Shown here piece by piece: positions 18,000 through 28,742 of a stretch of 28,742 nt of DNA. The notes beneath the pieces are model-generated. The model was not told the DNA's origin and did no database searches. It saw nothing but the letters and a program-made list of their open reading frames with translations. Made by a program: the position numbers and the translations under genes. Each line of letters begins with the position of its first letter. The stretch's first letter is position 1. Origin of the DNA: Acanthaster planci (taxonomy: Eukaryota; Echinodermata; Asteroidea; Valvatida; Acanthasteridae); assembly GCF_001949145.1 (NCBI RefSeq), contig NW_019091358.1, positions 1 through 28,742 of the forward strand, given 5' to 3'.

Positions 18000-18335
18000 T
18001 GATAATATAAATAGTAATTACAACGTTTGTAATGCGCTTTCTACAACGTTTCAAAGCGCCATTATTATCCTTGCACATTGGGCTCACACATCATATGAAC
18101 GTTCCTGAAACCATCTCAGCTCCCTGGGAGGTGTACTAACCCAGTGTTGCCATTTTGGGGCAAATGGCTAAACATAACCGTGTCTGCCCTCACGTGTTAC
18201 CATTTACTCCTGGGTGGAGAGAGGCATATAGGAGTAAAGTGGCTTGCCCAGGATCACAACATGCTGCCACCAGCTGGATTTGAACCCCTGATACTATGAT
18301 CAGAAGCTGCAAACCCTAATTACTAGGCCACATGC
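18000..18335 (-). mobile_element. tRNA-derived SINE
   Basis: On the minus strand a tRNA-like polymerase III promoter is visible: A box TGGCCTAGTAATTAGG (18330-18315) and B box GGTTCAAATCC (18286-18276), about 28 nt apart. Downstream come TGATCCTGGGCAAGCC and other sequence typical of SINE bodies, and a GCGCTTT...AAAGCGC-containing part near 18040-18060. The 3' limit is not sharp, and no target duplication was found. It cannot fold as a normal tRNA. SINEs of this kind depend on LINE machinery in trans. Confidence 0.7.
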
Positions 18336-21118
18336 CCAGTCAAAAAGAATTCAATGTCGGCAAAAAATAATGAAGCAACCGTGAAGAAAAAAGTAAATAT
18401 TTAAAAATTTCATAAACAACTCAAAACATTTCCATTTTCAAGTACAAGTTAATATTTTAAAATGAATGAATTAATGGATCAACACTACTGTCTGATTTCT
18501 TTCAGGGAAAGAGAGCATGGTTTGTAATCAGCAGAATCAGTTGTGGGTCATGACTTAGAACTTGAAGATGGTTGTGCACATGTATATGGTTATGATTTGC
18601 ATGTACTTTGAATAAGGAACTTCTCACTTTATTGTTAGCTGTTGGTAAACTACATGTACATGTATGTAAAAAGACAAACACCAAATAGGCAATACATGTA
18701 TCCAAACTTCTGAAACTAGTGAACATGGTGAAAGTCACATTCATGGATGCAGCTCAAATGCACTTAAAAGAAAAAAACAAGTTTGGGCAAGAGAATGAGA
18801 TGAGTGTGCATTTTATGATAAAGAAAAAACGATAAGGAAAAAAACCCAGTGTTTTGCTGACTGCGGAAAGCATACCAATCGCTACAGTGTTATGTGGGAA
18901 GGAATAGAATAAATACACTCATTAATCGAAAATATAGTTGCATTCGTTTTGATAATTTATTCAAGTCTTGTGTTTCCCTGCTGAAGTGTGAAATAACACT
19001 GATGTTTTCTTCGTGATATTCTGTTAAAATCCCTTTTATGTTTGTTTATCTGCAAAAGATAGACTGGCGTCTTGGTCGTTTTCGGTAGGTTTCATTATAA
19101 AAAGCAAACCGTGGTCTTTGGTAGAGAAAACATCCAATAAACTTAAACTTATTAAAATGTCCTGTCCAGTGTTTGACGGCTGTTTTTCTCCAGTTTGGGA
19201 AAGTATCTTCATGTTTAGGTCTCTTTACTGGTATAAGACCACAAGTCTTTGATGCTGCCGCAGGTTTGTGAAAAGTTGGCACAGGCAATGAACATGTAAT
19301 GGAGATCATGTTGAAAAACGTTAATATTGCTGCAGGCACAAGCTGCAGCCATAGTTTACTCAATCGATTGGCTTAACTTACGCCAATGCTGCATGAAGAC
19401 TGTCCCACACGTTACCGTGTAATCTCGCACCATAGAGGCTTATGCGTATTCTAGGAATTGTGTACGTGATTTGCACTAATAGCAGACTCCAAGGACTAGA
19501 AATAGTCTAGGTTTGCAAATATCCTATGTGTATTTCCTTACGCATAATGTAACCAGCTTTAGTGTATGATGAAATGAGGGATTCATGAATGTTACCGCTC
19601 CTGTGCCCATCCCTCATATTGATCAGAATTGAATAATTAAGTCTCAACTGTCAGCATTTTTGACAGACATGAACAACCTGTAATCTTTAGTACCTAAAAA
19701 ATAACGGGCAGTAATAATTGCCCCTGTAATTTTTGAACAGATTTTAAGTGTGACAGATGATAATATTTACTTACTTTAAAACCATAATCACAAAAACAAA
19801 ATATGTCTTATTAATGATCATGTCCCAAGTTGGCAGATGCAAACATCATTTGATTCCCTCAAAATGCCAAGAATTAAACACCAGCAAGGAAAATCAGAAG
19901 CAATCTACAGCACGAGCTTGAGAAAAATGTACAAAAGGCCCCCTCACCATCATCCTTGAAGAACTGCATTTTCATCAAGTACATTTCCATACACTGCAGT
20001 CCAGAATACCGATGATGAAGACATTCCAGAAACATTTTGTGCATTGTAGGCTGTTTCACCTTTAACCTCAGCTCAGAAGGTGCACCCTTTTCTTCATTCA
20101 ATACTCATGAGCTCCTTCACGAATTTTTTCTCTTTGTACCAAGATCTGTCAAAATAAAATCTTTCAAACTATTATGTATTCTGAAAAAAAAGACGTTCGA
20201 AACATAAAATATGTGGTGATGAAAATCAAATGCCCTGACTTTTAAATTTTTATGTAATTTTGAGTGGGGTTGTCTCCAAAACTGACAGCTAAATGAACAG
20301 CATGTGAATTTTTTGAGTGCAACATATGCGACAGCATTTTTGATGATGTGGAACATCATGTGTTTTCCGTCAAAATTCTTAAACATCAAAATTCTGCTAC
20401 CACAAAATGGGTGGAAAGTGGCCCGGTGTTGTTTCACTGTACGGTGGGAAAAAGTCAAAATTCAAAGGGGTGGTCGATTTTTTTCTTTTATGACTATTTG
20501 CATCTACACATTACTTTCTACCCATGCTGTAGTTTTGGGACAATTCTGCAATCAAAAAAGTATATTTTCAGCTCATTTTTATTGTGGTGACCGTTTTCAT
20601 AATCTTCAGAAATCTTGAAACAAAGACATTGACAATGACAAAACATGCAGTATTAGATTGGTGCTTTCACCCCATTCCACTACACCTACCAAAACAATTT
20701 GGTACTGCCTAGAAGCTTACAGTATGGCCTGCTTTATTTTTAGCACGTTTTTAGGAATCCTTACTCTGGGTGATTTCTTATTTAACATCTTTGAAGCCTC
20801 TTTTCTTGGAAACTATTCTGTAAAATGCAGACTCAACATTTCCAAGGTTCTAACAAGAGAAGATGGGGTCATACCCCAATAGATTATACATCATTAGAAA
20901 GCTCTTTTATTGCAGGTTTCAAAAATACCAAAAGCTTGAATTTGAAAAATCTGACTTTACATGTATGTTCATTTTGTGGTAGCAGGTCTTAAATTGTTTT
21001 CAGTGGCTGAAAGGTATGAAGTATGATATCTGGCAAATACATGTATGCTGTTATAATTGCAGTAATGTACATGTACTTGTACCTTTATTTCCTTCCTCGT
21101 CTCTGTTTTACTTCACAG
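18336..21118. other. Unassigned; probably intron or 5' flank of LRRC9
   Basis: No coding exon recognised. Because the first exon seen begins in phase 0 after an acceptor site, at least one upstream LRRC9 exon should exist, and it may be hidden here or left of here. Open frames at 19363-19046 and 20458-20117 (minus), and 20304-20882 (plus), show no recognisable domain. Confidence 0.35.
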
Positions 21119-21340
21119 TGTTATGCCAATGGAGTCAAACTAAGCAAGCTTTCCCAAGGAGGTGATGATACAGTAACATCATTGGAGATGTTTTTCTCTG
21201 GTTACCAAAGTATCACAGGAATGAAATTCTTCCCGAACTTGACTATGCTAATTCTAATGGGACAAGAAATTGCTAAGATTGAAGGACTTTCAACCTGCAA
21301 CCACTTGAAAGAGTTGTGGATTTGTGAATGTAAAGTCAAG
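21119..21340 (+). CDS. LRRC9: LRRC9 exon (N-terminal leucine-rich repeats)
   Basis: Leucine-rich repeat-containing protein 9 is a large LRR protein conserved in ciliated animals; its molecular role is poorly known. The 74 codons run from acceptor TTTTACTTCACAG (ends 21118) to AAG then donor GTAAAA (21341), phase 0 at both ends. They include TVTSLEMFFSGYQSI, FFPNLTMLILMGQEI and the LRR segment IEGLSTCNHLKELWI. The EMFFSGY-PNL-GL-C-LKELWI order matches the start of vertebrate LRRC9 as I remember it, including the Cys-bearing repeat ends. The exon is not broken. An upstream exon with the start codon and the downstream exons beyond 22037 were not found in the window. Confidence 0.8.
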
Positions 21341-21896
21341 GTAAAACTTGCATTTTAAAAGCTCTTCATTTTGGACCATTTGTCAGTGTTGAAAGATTAT
21401 GGGTAAACAACTGAAAATATTTTCCCATCATGACTTGAATGATGTCCAGACAAAAGTTTAGTTTCTTTTCCAGATCAATATTTTATGTAATATCTTTTAT
21501 TATTCTTTAATGATGTATCTCACTCTTTGCTCCTCTGTTTATATACATATGTACATCCAGTGGTCTTTTTTGTTTTTACTCATCATTTTTGTACATGTAC
21601 ATATACACTTTGTGTTGTATACGACTACTTTTGAATGGAAGAGCTGAATGCTTTTACCCCTAAGACCTGACTTTTCAAGTGATGATGTTATCATCTGAAT
21701 AAGTGTGGTAACATTAAATTTCTGCCCAAAAAACAAAGTCACTTGTTGCTTTGTCAATCACACATCGTTGTTACAGACTGAGATATGAAGTCAGTGACAG
21801 CGGATGGAGATAAGTTCTTTAACTGCGAGGATATGCTAGTGTTGTCTCTTCTGGATTGCTTTGTTCAAAGTGTAACATTCTTCCTCGTAACTTTAG

Positions 21897-22037
21897 GTGA
21901 TTGAAGGATTGACTGCATGCAGGAAGCTGGTTATCCTACACCTGTATAGTAATTGTATCAGCCGAATCACCAACATCGGTCATCTCAAAGATCTTGAAGT
22001 CCTTGATTTGGCTGAAAACATTATTGCTAATATCGAG
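21897..22037 (+). CDS. LRRC9: LRRC9 next exon (two leucine-rich repeats)
   Basis: 47 codons in phase 0 from acceptor CGTAACTTTAG (ends 21896) to GAG then donor GTATGT (22038). They continue the repeat pattern directly: VIEGLTACRKLVILHLYSN, then ISRITNIGHLKDLEVLDLA. The LxxLxLxxN spacing is regular, about 22 residues per repeat. The intron from 21341 to 21896 is 556 nt. The exon joins the previous one without breaking a codon, as expected for LRR genes whose exons carry whole repeats. No later LRRC9 exon is seen before the piggyBac relic, so the next intron is long or the gene continues beyond the window. Confidence 0.85.
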
Positions 22038-22565
22038 GTATGTATTATTAAGTTATTTATTATAAGAGGAATACCTCATCACTTGCAGTTAGGTCAAAGT
22101 TGTTTTTGGAAGTTTCACAAAATAAATTGTAGACAAGTTTGTCTCCCCATACACACGAAGAACCAAAAGGAAATTAAGAAACCCCCATAACATGCACCAA
22201 CGTTCGTTCAAAACAACCAGGAAAGGTATCCCAAGGACTATGCAGGAAATTACTAGATAAACTTTTTTTTTTCTTTGGTCTTTTATCTAAAAGAAATGTT
22301 GCAACTGTTGAACATTTTAAAAAGCTGAGAAATTCCAATATTCTATTTTTTTAGTTGAGCACATTGTACATGTATAAGGCTGTTGCTTTAGTGGGGGGGG
22401 GGCGAGGGGCTGGCCTCTGGGCAAACAGTTGCCTTCCCCCCCACTGGCAAAAACCATAAGCATCAAAATTATCTATTGTTCTTGTTATGTGCCAAGCTAC
22501 ATGTAGTTGATATTGTGGGTTCCTCTAATGCCCAAAGATGGCAACTGGGACTGACATGGTACATA

Positions 22566-23203
22566 CAGTACATTGCGATTGAAAGTAAGCACCAAAATGG
22601 GAAAATCTTTTCACATTCTTCTCTTCCCAGGGAATTCCTTTTCATTTCACAAATTGTGAAAAAGTGTGCCAAAACTGGGAAAATATTTTTACACCTTTTC
22701 ACACAAGTGGGAAAATACTTTCACAGACTTTCCCCCAAGTGGGAAAGATTTTCATGCTTTTTCCCACAAGTGGGAAAAGATTTTTCACAGATTTTCCCTC
22801 AAGTGAGAAAAGATTTTCACACTTTTTCTCACAAGTGGGAAAAGATTTTCACAGTTTTTGTCTGGTAGTGGGGAAATAATTTTGCAAGCGTTCTTCATTA
22901 AATAGTATTTGTGCATGTACATATAGACATCAGGAAGTTTTTGTTCTCCATGGTTTCAAACAATGCGCATCTCTGAATATGGAGAGTGGAGGAAAATCAG
23001 TCTGAGACAAAAGTACTTTAAATCTCTGGAATATCCAGAAGATTTCTTGAGGAAGATAGCATTAAAATTTCAAGGCACTATGTTTCTTGGTTTTGAGCAA
23101 AATACAATGCGACAGCCGAAATCAAAGCTGGCTATGGTGGAGGTTGGAGACCAACACTGAATACAGAACTGCTGAATTACAGTAAATTCCCGTTATAGCC
23201 TTC
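22566..23203 (+). repeat. Dispersed repeat, copy B, with shorter 32-bp array
   Basis: Same element as 16111-16870 in opposite orientation. It begins TA-CAGTACATTGCGATTG, has about 7-8 tandem units with palindrome CCCACAAGTGGGAAAAG (about 22650-22880), then the same unique part. It reaches TACAGTAAATTCCCGTTATAGCC at about 23182-23204. It lies in the intron or flank after the second LRRC9 exon. The open frames at 22476-22879 and 22963-23160 fall inside it. Confidence 0.75.
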
Positions 23204-25112
23204 TCAAAGGGACCTAACAGAGTTGAGCGTTATGGGCCTCGAGCTGGACCAAGAGAGGGCGCACTTACCCTAGCAACCGTGACTGTGCTTGCGGTACTTA
23301 CTATGTTTCACTGGTTAACAAAGGCGTTTCATCACTGATTTATTGCACGGTATACACGGTAATGCAAAGAGACTGTTCCCAAACATTTGCCAGTGAGGCA
23401 GAAACTAGACTCTTGAATGTTGAGTTTGGAGGAGCTAAAAACTTTTGACAATTGAATGAGACAGAACGTAAATAAACATGGCGCAACAAATACATTGCGG
23501 ATTTTGTGAAATAAATCCTAAATAAATAAGTCCTATTCTAATTTTATTTTGAGAAAAAGCAAGTTAAAAAATCTCAGGAATTAATTATTAAATATAACTT
23601 ATCAATCAAACCTGTTAAACACAACTTTTATTGTGTTACTTTTTACTCTTAACATTTCCAGCAAAGTTCAAAAATTAAAAATTACAATAATTTAAATGCA
23701 AACAAATTCAAACACACATCCATTATACGTAAGTCTTTTTGCATATGGATACTAATAAACATTAAGTGCATGTTTATCATTTTCATAAAAATATAAATCA
23801 ATCTTATTTTAGACTCATAAATACATTCGAAAAGTTACATGAATAAAATAAATAAACCACACTTCCTCACAATGCAATGTGAAAACATATCTGTAGAGCG
23901 CGTCACAAATGTTGGTGTATTCATCACAGACAACAATGAACTTAAGTAAATTGAACAAAAGACTCCTTATTCTTTTAAAGATTCAGATATTGTAAACTGG
24001 CAATTAAAAATCAAATGTTCCATATCTCAACTTTGACAAGCATGGACAAATAGGCTTAAAAAATTCTCATGCCTACCATACCCCAACTCAGGTAACAATG
24101 TACTGTATGTCACAGGAGTTTAAGTATACATTCTGTTTGTGTGGTCTCCCAAACAATCGGTCACTATAAATGTGCCATTCAATCCTAATTTCATCCAGAC
24201 ATCAATTTCTTAGGTACAGAATTTCTATTTTGAACATTTTCTCCCTAAATTGTTGACAGAGGGTTCTCCCTAAATTGTTGACAGAGGGTTCTCCCTAAGA
24301 GACAGCATCAATGTCAGGTACTTTTCAAGGTCTTTGTTATTACCCACGCGACAACACTAACTACCCAATGACGCGCGGACACAGCAAAGCATGCAGCGCC
24401 CACTAAGTTCACAAGGTCTAGGCTTGCCACAGGCGGGCACCGTGGCTGGTGTTCCCGCTCCCCTGTAGTCCATGCATGCCCAGCATCAATGCCCAGCCCC
24501 CACTTTACATAGAGTGCGCTTCACAAGTTTTTATTTCATCAAACACCCAGTCAATATTACCCGTAAAATTTGCCCATTTTTCATCTTGCGCTATGTACGT
24601 ACATTATTTTCTTGCATATTTCTAAGTTTTGTTTTTTGCAAGTTATATTCAAACCCCCTTTCTGAATGTAATGATATACAGTGTATCTAACACAGCCCCT
24701 TTCTAACTAAACTTGGAACCATCCAATGAAAATTTCCTTCCCCAAATAATCTTTCCCATAATTATAAAAAAACAGACAAAAGAAAAACACAAGACAATTT
24801 CTCAGCTTTCTTCTTCTCTTGACGACTTGTCATTTCTTGTTTTTTCACTTCTCTTCTCATATGCACATATATTTACAATAATTCAAACTGAATTTTAGAA
24901 TTGAAATGACTTTCTTGTAAAAAAACTTAGGCAGAAAAGGGAAAGAAAAAATAGAGTAGTTGCGCTACACGATGTCTTGGAATACAGGTAATTGTACATG
25001 AATAATTGATTCAAGTATAATAAACCTTGAAGGAGTTGCCCCAAAATTTCATGTACTATTTCATTTACTACTTCTGGGAAAACTGGAAACATGGCATAAA
25101 TAAGCAAATGAT
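23204..25112. other. Unassigned AT-rich sequence
   Basis: No gene recognised. It contains GAGAGGGCGCACTTACCCTAGC near 23250 (truncated reading of a GC-richer patch), long A/T-rich sequence 23500-24250, a 25-bp tandem repeat at 24237-24299, and a repeat of the piggyBac coding end at 25008-25035. Confidence 0.35.
24237..24299 (+). repeat. 25-bp tandem repeat, about 2.4 copies
   Basis: The unit starts TTCTCCCTAAATTGTTGACA and ends GAGGG. Two full copies are identical and a third is partial (TTCTCCCTAA). The identity suggests a recent duplication. Confidence 0.85.
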
Positions 25113-26740
25113 TCAAGTGTGATAAACCTTGAAACAAGGAGCAGGGCGAAGTGCTACTTCACAAATTTCACACATAAATCTAGTCTTATTGTTTCTGTGT
25201 AAAAACAAACACCACAACGTCTGTGTGATCTAGCTCGTGTTCCAGTCTGGGGAATTTCTACAACAAAATGTCTTCCTATCAGTCTACCTGGACCAGGAAG
25301 ACGGGTTGGTCTACCTCTAGATCAATACACTGGCAAATTTGGTGCACGCAACTCTAAGATTTCACTCACCAACATGTGTCTAAATGTCAGAAAACTCTCG
25401 GTGCCACCAATTTCCTTATACACAAGATAAGAGTTTACAAGAGCAATATCAAGCAAAAATAGGAACGCTTTCTTGTACCATTTGATTGATTTTCTTACTG
25501 AACGGTGCGACGATGCCAGCTGGTCTGCAATGTCCACACCCTTCATCCCCTCATTGTAGTCGAGTACACACCTGGGTTTTTCCAAAGCAATGCCGTGGTG
25601 GTTCCGCTTTCCAGTGTTGGCCATCTCAGCTGTATGCATCGTGGACAGCATACGGACATCTTTTTTGTCTTGCCAGACCAAGGCAAGCAAGCCTTGGTCG
25701 CAAGAGCGGTAAGCAACATCACCTCTCTTGAGTTTCAAGGAGCACAAGTCCTTGGGCATGTCTTGACGATTGCTTCTCACCGTCCTGACGACGTTCGTCT
25801 TCTCGCCATGTAGTTTCAGGTACAGTTGGGGGCTGCTGAACCAGTTGTCCAGGAAAATGGTGTACCCTTTGCCAAGAAGATTGGCGTTCAAGTCAAGTAC
25901 GATTTTCGTACTTGCCAGTCCAACAGCCTGGTCTTGACCGGTGTAAACCTTGAAGTTCCAGGTGTATCCAGCGGCAACTCCCGTGCTCTGGCAGACTTGA
26001 TACATCTTGATGCCAAACCTTGCATGCTTCTTGCTTGAACTTAAGTCTCCCTTTGAATTTCCAAAGGGACTCTTCGGTAGTAATGTTGCTAGACGGAATG
26101 TAGATGGACTTGAACTTCTCGGTCAGTTCGTCTATCTCCGGGCAGAGCTTGTAGAGTTGATTGGTTGTATCTGCACGGCTGTCATCGACGAAATGCAGAT
26201 GGGACAGCAAGTCCATAAATCTGTCGTGGGGCATGGTACTAGGGAAAAACGGAGTCTCAAGTATTGAGTCTCTCATCCAGTAGGACTTCAAGTCGGGTTT
26301 CGGCATCAGTTCCATGATGATGATCATGGACAGGAACACTGACATCTCGTCTGGTGTTGTGTCGAACTAGCTTTTCATGTGACTTGGACTTGCTGCTTGA
26401 CTTTTCGGGTGTTCAGCGGCATAGCGGTTGGTCTCGTTGACTATGTGCAACGTCAACTCTGGTGTGAAGAACTGCTCGAAGATTTCAACAGGAGTGCTGT
26501 TTTTGTCCATTTCTTGCACCTGAACACCCACTATGCCTTGAAAGTCATGTCGGCGGGGGAAGTTGTCATCAGCCATCCATTGAATGGACGAAGTCTTGAC
26601 CTTCTTCTTGGCAGCCTCGCTAACGGTGGTTGCCCGTTAGAATCGCTGTCACAAGTTTCAATTTCTGAACTATGTTCAGATTCCGACGTGAAATCTGAAC
26701 CACTAGTCGCCATCAGAGTTTCCTCTTCAATGGAAGACAT
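25113..26740 (-). pseudogene. piggyBac-family transposase, broken
   Basis: This is a cut-and-paste transposase of the TTAA-targeting piggyBac superfamily. From ATG 26740-26738 there is an acidic/Ser-rich N-terminus (SESEHSSEIET). After a frame change near 26575 comes PVEIFEQFFTPEL, then an in-frame TAG (26369-26367). The catalytic region follows: TTEESLWKFKGRL, where Glu stands at the usual first Asp; a frame change near 26035; FLDNWFSSP with the second Asp; and DYNEGMKGVDIADQ with the third. After TGA 25324-25322 the frame goes on through RGRPTRLPGPGRL to a Cys-rich end (RRCGVC; after another shift FMCEICEVAL and PCFKVYHT) with one Cys replaced by Arg. About 540 codons in all. No terminal inverted repeats were found. 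A TATATATT lies about 37 nt upstream of the start. Confidence 0.9.
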
Positions 26741-28742
26741 CGTGTAATGCAACTGAAGGGCCGAGGAGCGGCCAGGAAAATATATACCAAGTGCTACAGA
26801 AAACACTCCTTTTTAGACAAAACAAATGTCCAATTATGCTGGACAATGGACTGTCTGTATCCCGAGTGTGGGTGCTGGGGTGCTGTGCTGTGCTGGGTGT
26901 TGTAACGTGCGACTGATTCAAAAGAACCAAAATGAAGTAGGGCATGACGTTGATGAACATGACCGCAGAGAAAAGGAAACCAGCAGCTATATTTACAGAA
27001 ATATATTCAGTTTACATACCAAAAATAATAATAAAGCAATTTTAATCTAGGTTACTATTTGCTTAATATAAAAATTAAATAATTACTTATGGGTTGTTAT
27101 CGAGGTTTCCTGACTTGACTGGGTACGTGCTGTCAAATTGACTGTTGGTGTTCTGTTGCGGAGGGACAACTGGGGCACAGCTGGCTGAAGCACTGCCTGG
27201 TCATGTGGGTGAGCCTTAGAGCTGGTCTGGTCCTAGGCCATCTAGGAAGAGCTGCAAAACTGGTTGGTTTGGGTCATCAACTTGAAGGAGAGAGAGAACA
27301 GCTGAGACTCACTGTCTCTACATGCAATGCATGTGGCAAGTCGTCAACTTGAAGGAAAAGAGTACAGCGGTGACTCGCTGTATCTGCAGGCAGTGTATAC
27401 ATGTAGCTGGAGGGCCAATTGGACATTGGCTGGAGTGATGAAGGTTGGTGATACCCATCAGTTGAAAAAAGAACAGATCCCCTGGCTGGACGGGTGGCTG
27501 TGGTGTCATTAGTGCATCCGAGCATGGTACAACCCACTTCTTAAATACATGTGCACCCAGAAAATAATAAAAGGGCCATTACATAACCAGTCAGCCCTCT
27601 GGGCAACATCTTAACAAAAGAATACTGGGTACAAAACACAATACATGTACATAGGGTCTGCTGCAGCACAGTTTAGACTTGAAAATAGAGTTAAATAAAA
27701 AAAAAAAAGCAGGCGAATTATAAAGGACGAAATGTCCAATCTGTAACAACGTTTTCAGGGCCTAGCTGGGCCGTAAACAATGGCGCGCACACCATGTCAA
27801 TGGCCTGTATTCATCCCGCTCCGGGCCCACACAACGCGCGTTGCATAAGCCCTGACTGCGGAGTCAGCGACACTCCACGGAGATTACCCAGGGTATTCAA
27901 TCAAAGACAAAGGGGGTGTTCTGATGAATAAAATGCAATTTACTGGGTATTGTAGGGTCGACCAACTCTCCTAGTTGCCCTAGATGTCCATTCAATGCAA
28001 AGCTCCCAGTAACTACAGGTGTATACTAAATAAAAGTTGCAGGTGTGGTATGCGGCTGCTGCAGACACCCGGAAATTAGACTTTTCACGAGGTGCAGCAT
28101 TTCCAGTCATCCGTCGCGAAGGGGTTAAAAACAGTGACAGATTACCTTCGAAAAATGCAAGCTAAAAATGATGGCAGTTCCTAGCAGCAGGTCTTTTGTA
28201 TTTTGTTATGTCCCATTTCGGGTACCCAGGCTCTGCATATAAACCCATGGTGCTCGAAACGGGGTTCCTCGGCAGCAAGTGGTAAGACAAACCTTCTTGT
28301 TCTTCTTGCTTATTCACTTTGCACACATTTTCTTTCATCAACCTCTTTAGTCCCTTTACAACTTTGGAGCTTAAGCAACATTTTACCAGTCTCCTATGTT
28401 CACGTACCCCTGCCCAGCCTACATACACAAAGTTCCCATGTGCCTAGTACAATTCGCTGAAAGACTTGATCATGCATGCTGCCTCTTGACCCTCCACAAT
28501 GCACTGCGGGCCCGGCGTCAAGTTCATCCTTCTTTTCCCAGTGCCTATCATTTACAGACGTGTCTTTTATGACATTTTCGGAGTTTCGAGTTCCGTACCT
28601 TTCGCGTTTGTGAATTGATTTGATTCCTGTTACAGTATAAAGAGTGATTTCTTATCTCTTGGTAAGAGTGCTTATTCTCATATTTATTTCGTTCTTTGCA
28701 TGCTGTGTTTTTTTTTTGTGGTTCTTTTCTGCCCCCTTTTTC
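26741..28742. other. Unassigned host-like sequence
   Basis: No gene recognised. It contains a 67-bp duplication (27274-27407), a 12-base A-run near 27700, a CpG-rich patch (about 27770-27850, with GGCGCGC and ACAACGCGCG) that could be regulatory, and T-rich sequence at the right edge. The short open frames (27277-27537, 28162-28460) show no domain. Confidence 0.35.
27274..27407 (+). repeat. 67-bp imperfect tandem duplication
   Basis: Copies start at 27274 (TCATCAACTTGAAGGAG) and 27341 (TCGTCAACTTGAAGGAA). They share ACAGC.G.GACTC.CTGT.TCT and a TGCA/TGTA-rich end. The second copy merges into TACATGTAGCTGG. Confidence 0.7.

Noticed and set aside
18260-18335. Functional tRNA gene on the minus strand
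   Set aside because: A and B boxes are present but I see no complete cloverleaf, and SINE-type sequence follows.
22963-23160. 65-codon open frame
   Set aside because: It lies in the dispersed repeat; in the inverted copy near 16150-16350 the same frame is broken, so coding is not conserved.
25486-26267. Plus-strand open frames opposite the piggyBac relic
   Set aside because: Shadows of the minus-strand transposase, which carries the family motifs.

Overview
This window reads as nuclear DNA of an animal, probably a marine invertebrate. It has intron-split coding sequence, long non-coding stretches, Penelope-like and piggyBac elements, a tRNA-headed SINE, and the palindrome TACATGTA scattered through the flanks. 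I cannot name the species; a cephalochordate, echinoderm, hemichordate or mollusc would all fit. The only host gene I recognise is LRRC9, seen as two consecutive phase-0 exons (21119-21340 and 21897-22037, plus strand).

The most interesting part is about 8.76-14.22 kb. It is a compact, intron-less, closely packed block unlike its surroundings, with small intergenic gaps, more CpG and no TACATGTA. At least six plus-strand genes are followed by a short membrane peptide, a strong hairpin and one convergent minus-strand membrane-protein fragment. I read it as a decayed integrated segment of a DNA virus or virus-like element (late or structural genes). Nearly every gene carries one to five stops or frameshifts, so none of the longer ones should make a full product. 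Six translation starts are preceded by a TATA-like motif whose first base lies only 10-14 nt before the ATG, and one gene looks like a small TFIIB homologue. Together these suggest a virus-type transcription system. Other notable members are a protein with 21 cysteines in an exact three-residue register, a protein whose displaced tail carries PPxY and PTAP late-domain-like motifs, and two proteins that I recall as widespread uncharacterised families in invertebrate genomes. No polymerase, integrase, packaging ATPase or clear major capsid gene lies in the window, so I do not assign a family.

Layout. 1-762: upstream half of a broken Penelope-like reverse transcriptase (minus). 763-3264: mostly unassigned. 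3265-5236: a non-autonomous DNA transposon with about 33-bp inverted ends and an internal 66-bp tandem repeat. 5685-7620: a second Penelope-like element (minus) followed by a hammerhead ribozyme motif. 7621-8760: unassigned. 8760-14219: the viral block. 14220-16110: unassigned, with a palindrome and a GCGAAA-rich repeat. 16111-16870 and 22566-23203: two inverted copies of one dispersed repeat carrying a 32-bp tandem array, enclosing a SINE (about 18.0-18.34 kb) and the LRRC9 exons. 23204-25112: unassigned, with a 25-bp tandem repeat. 25113-26740: a broken piggyBac transposase (minus). 26741-28742: unassigned, with a 67-bp duplication.

All family names come from reading the sequence and from memory; no database search was possible.
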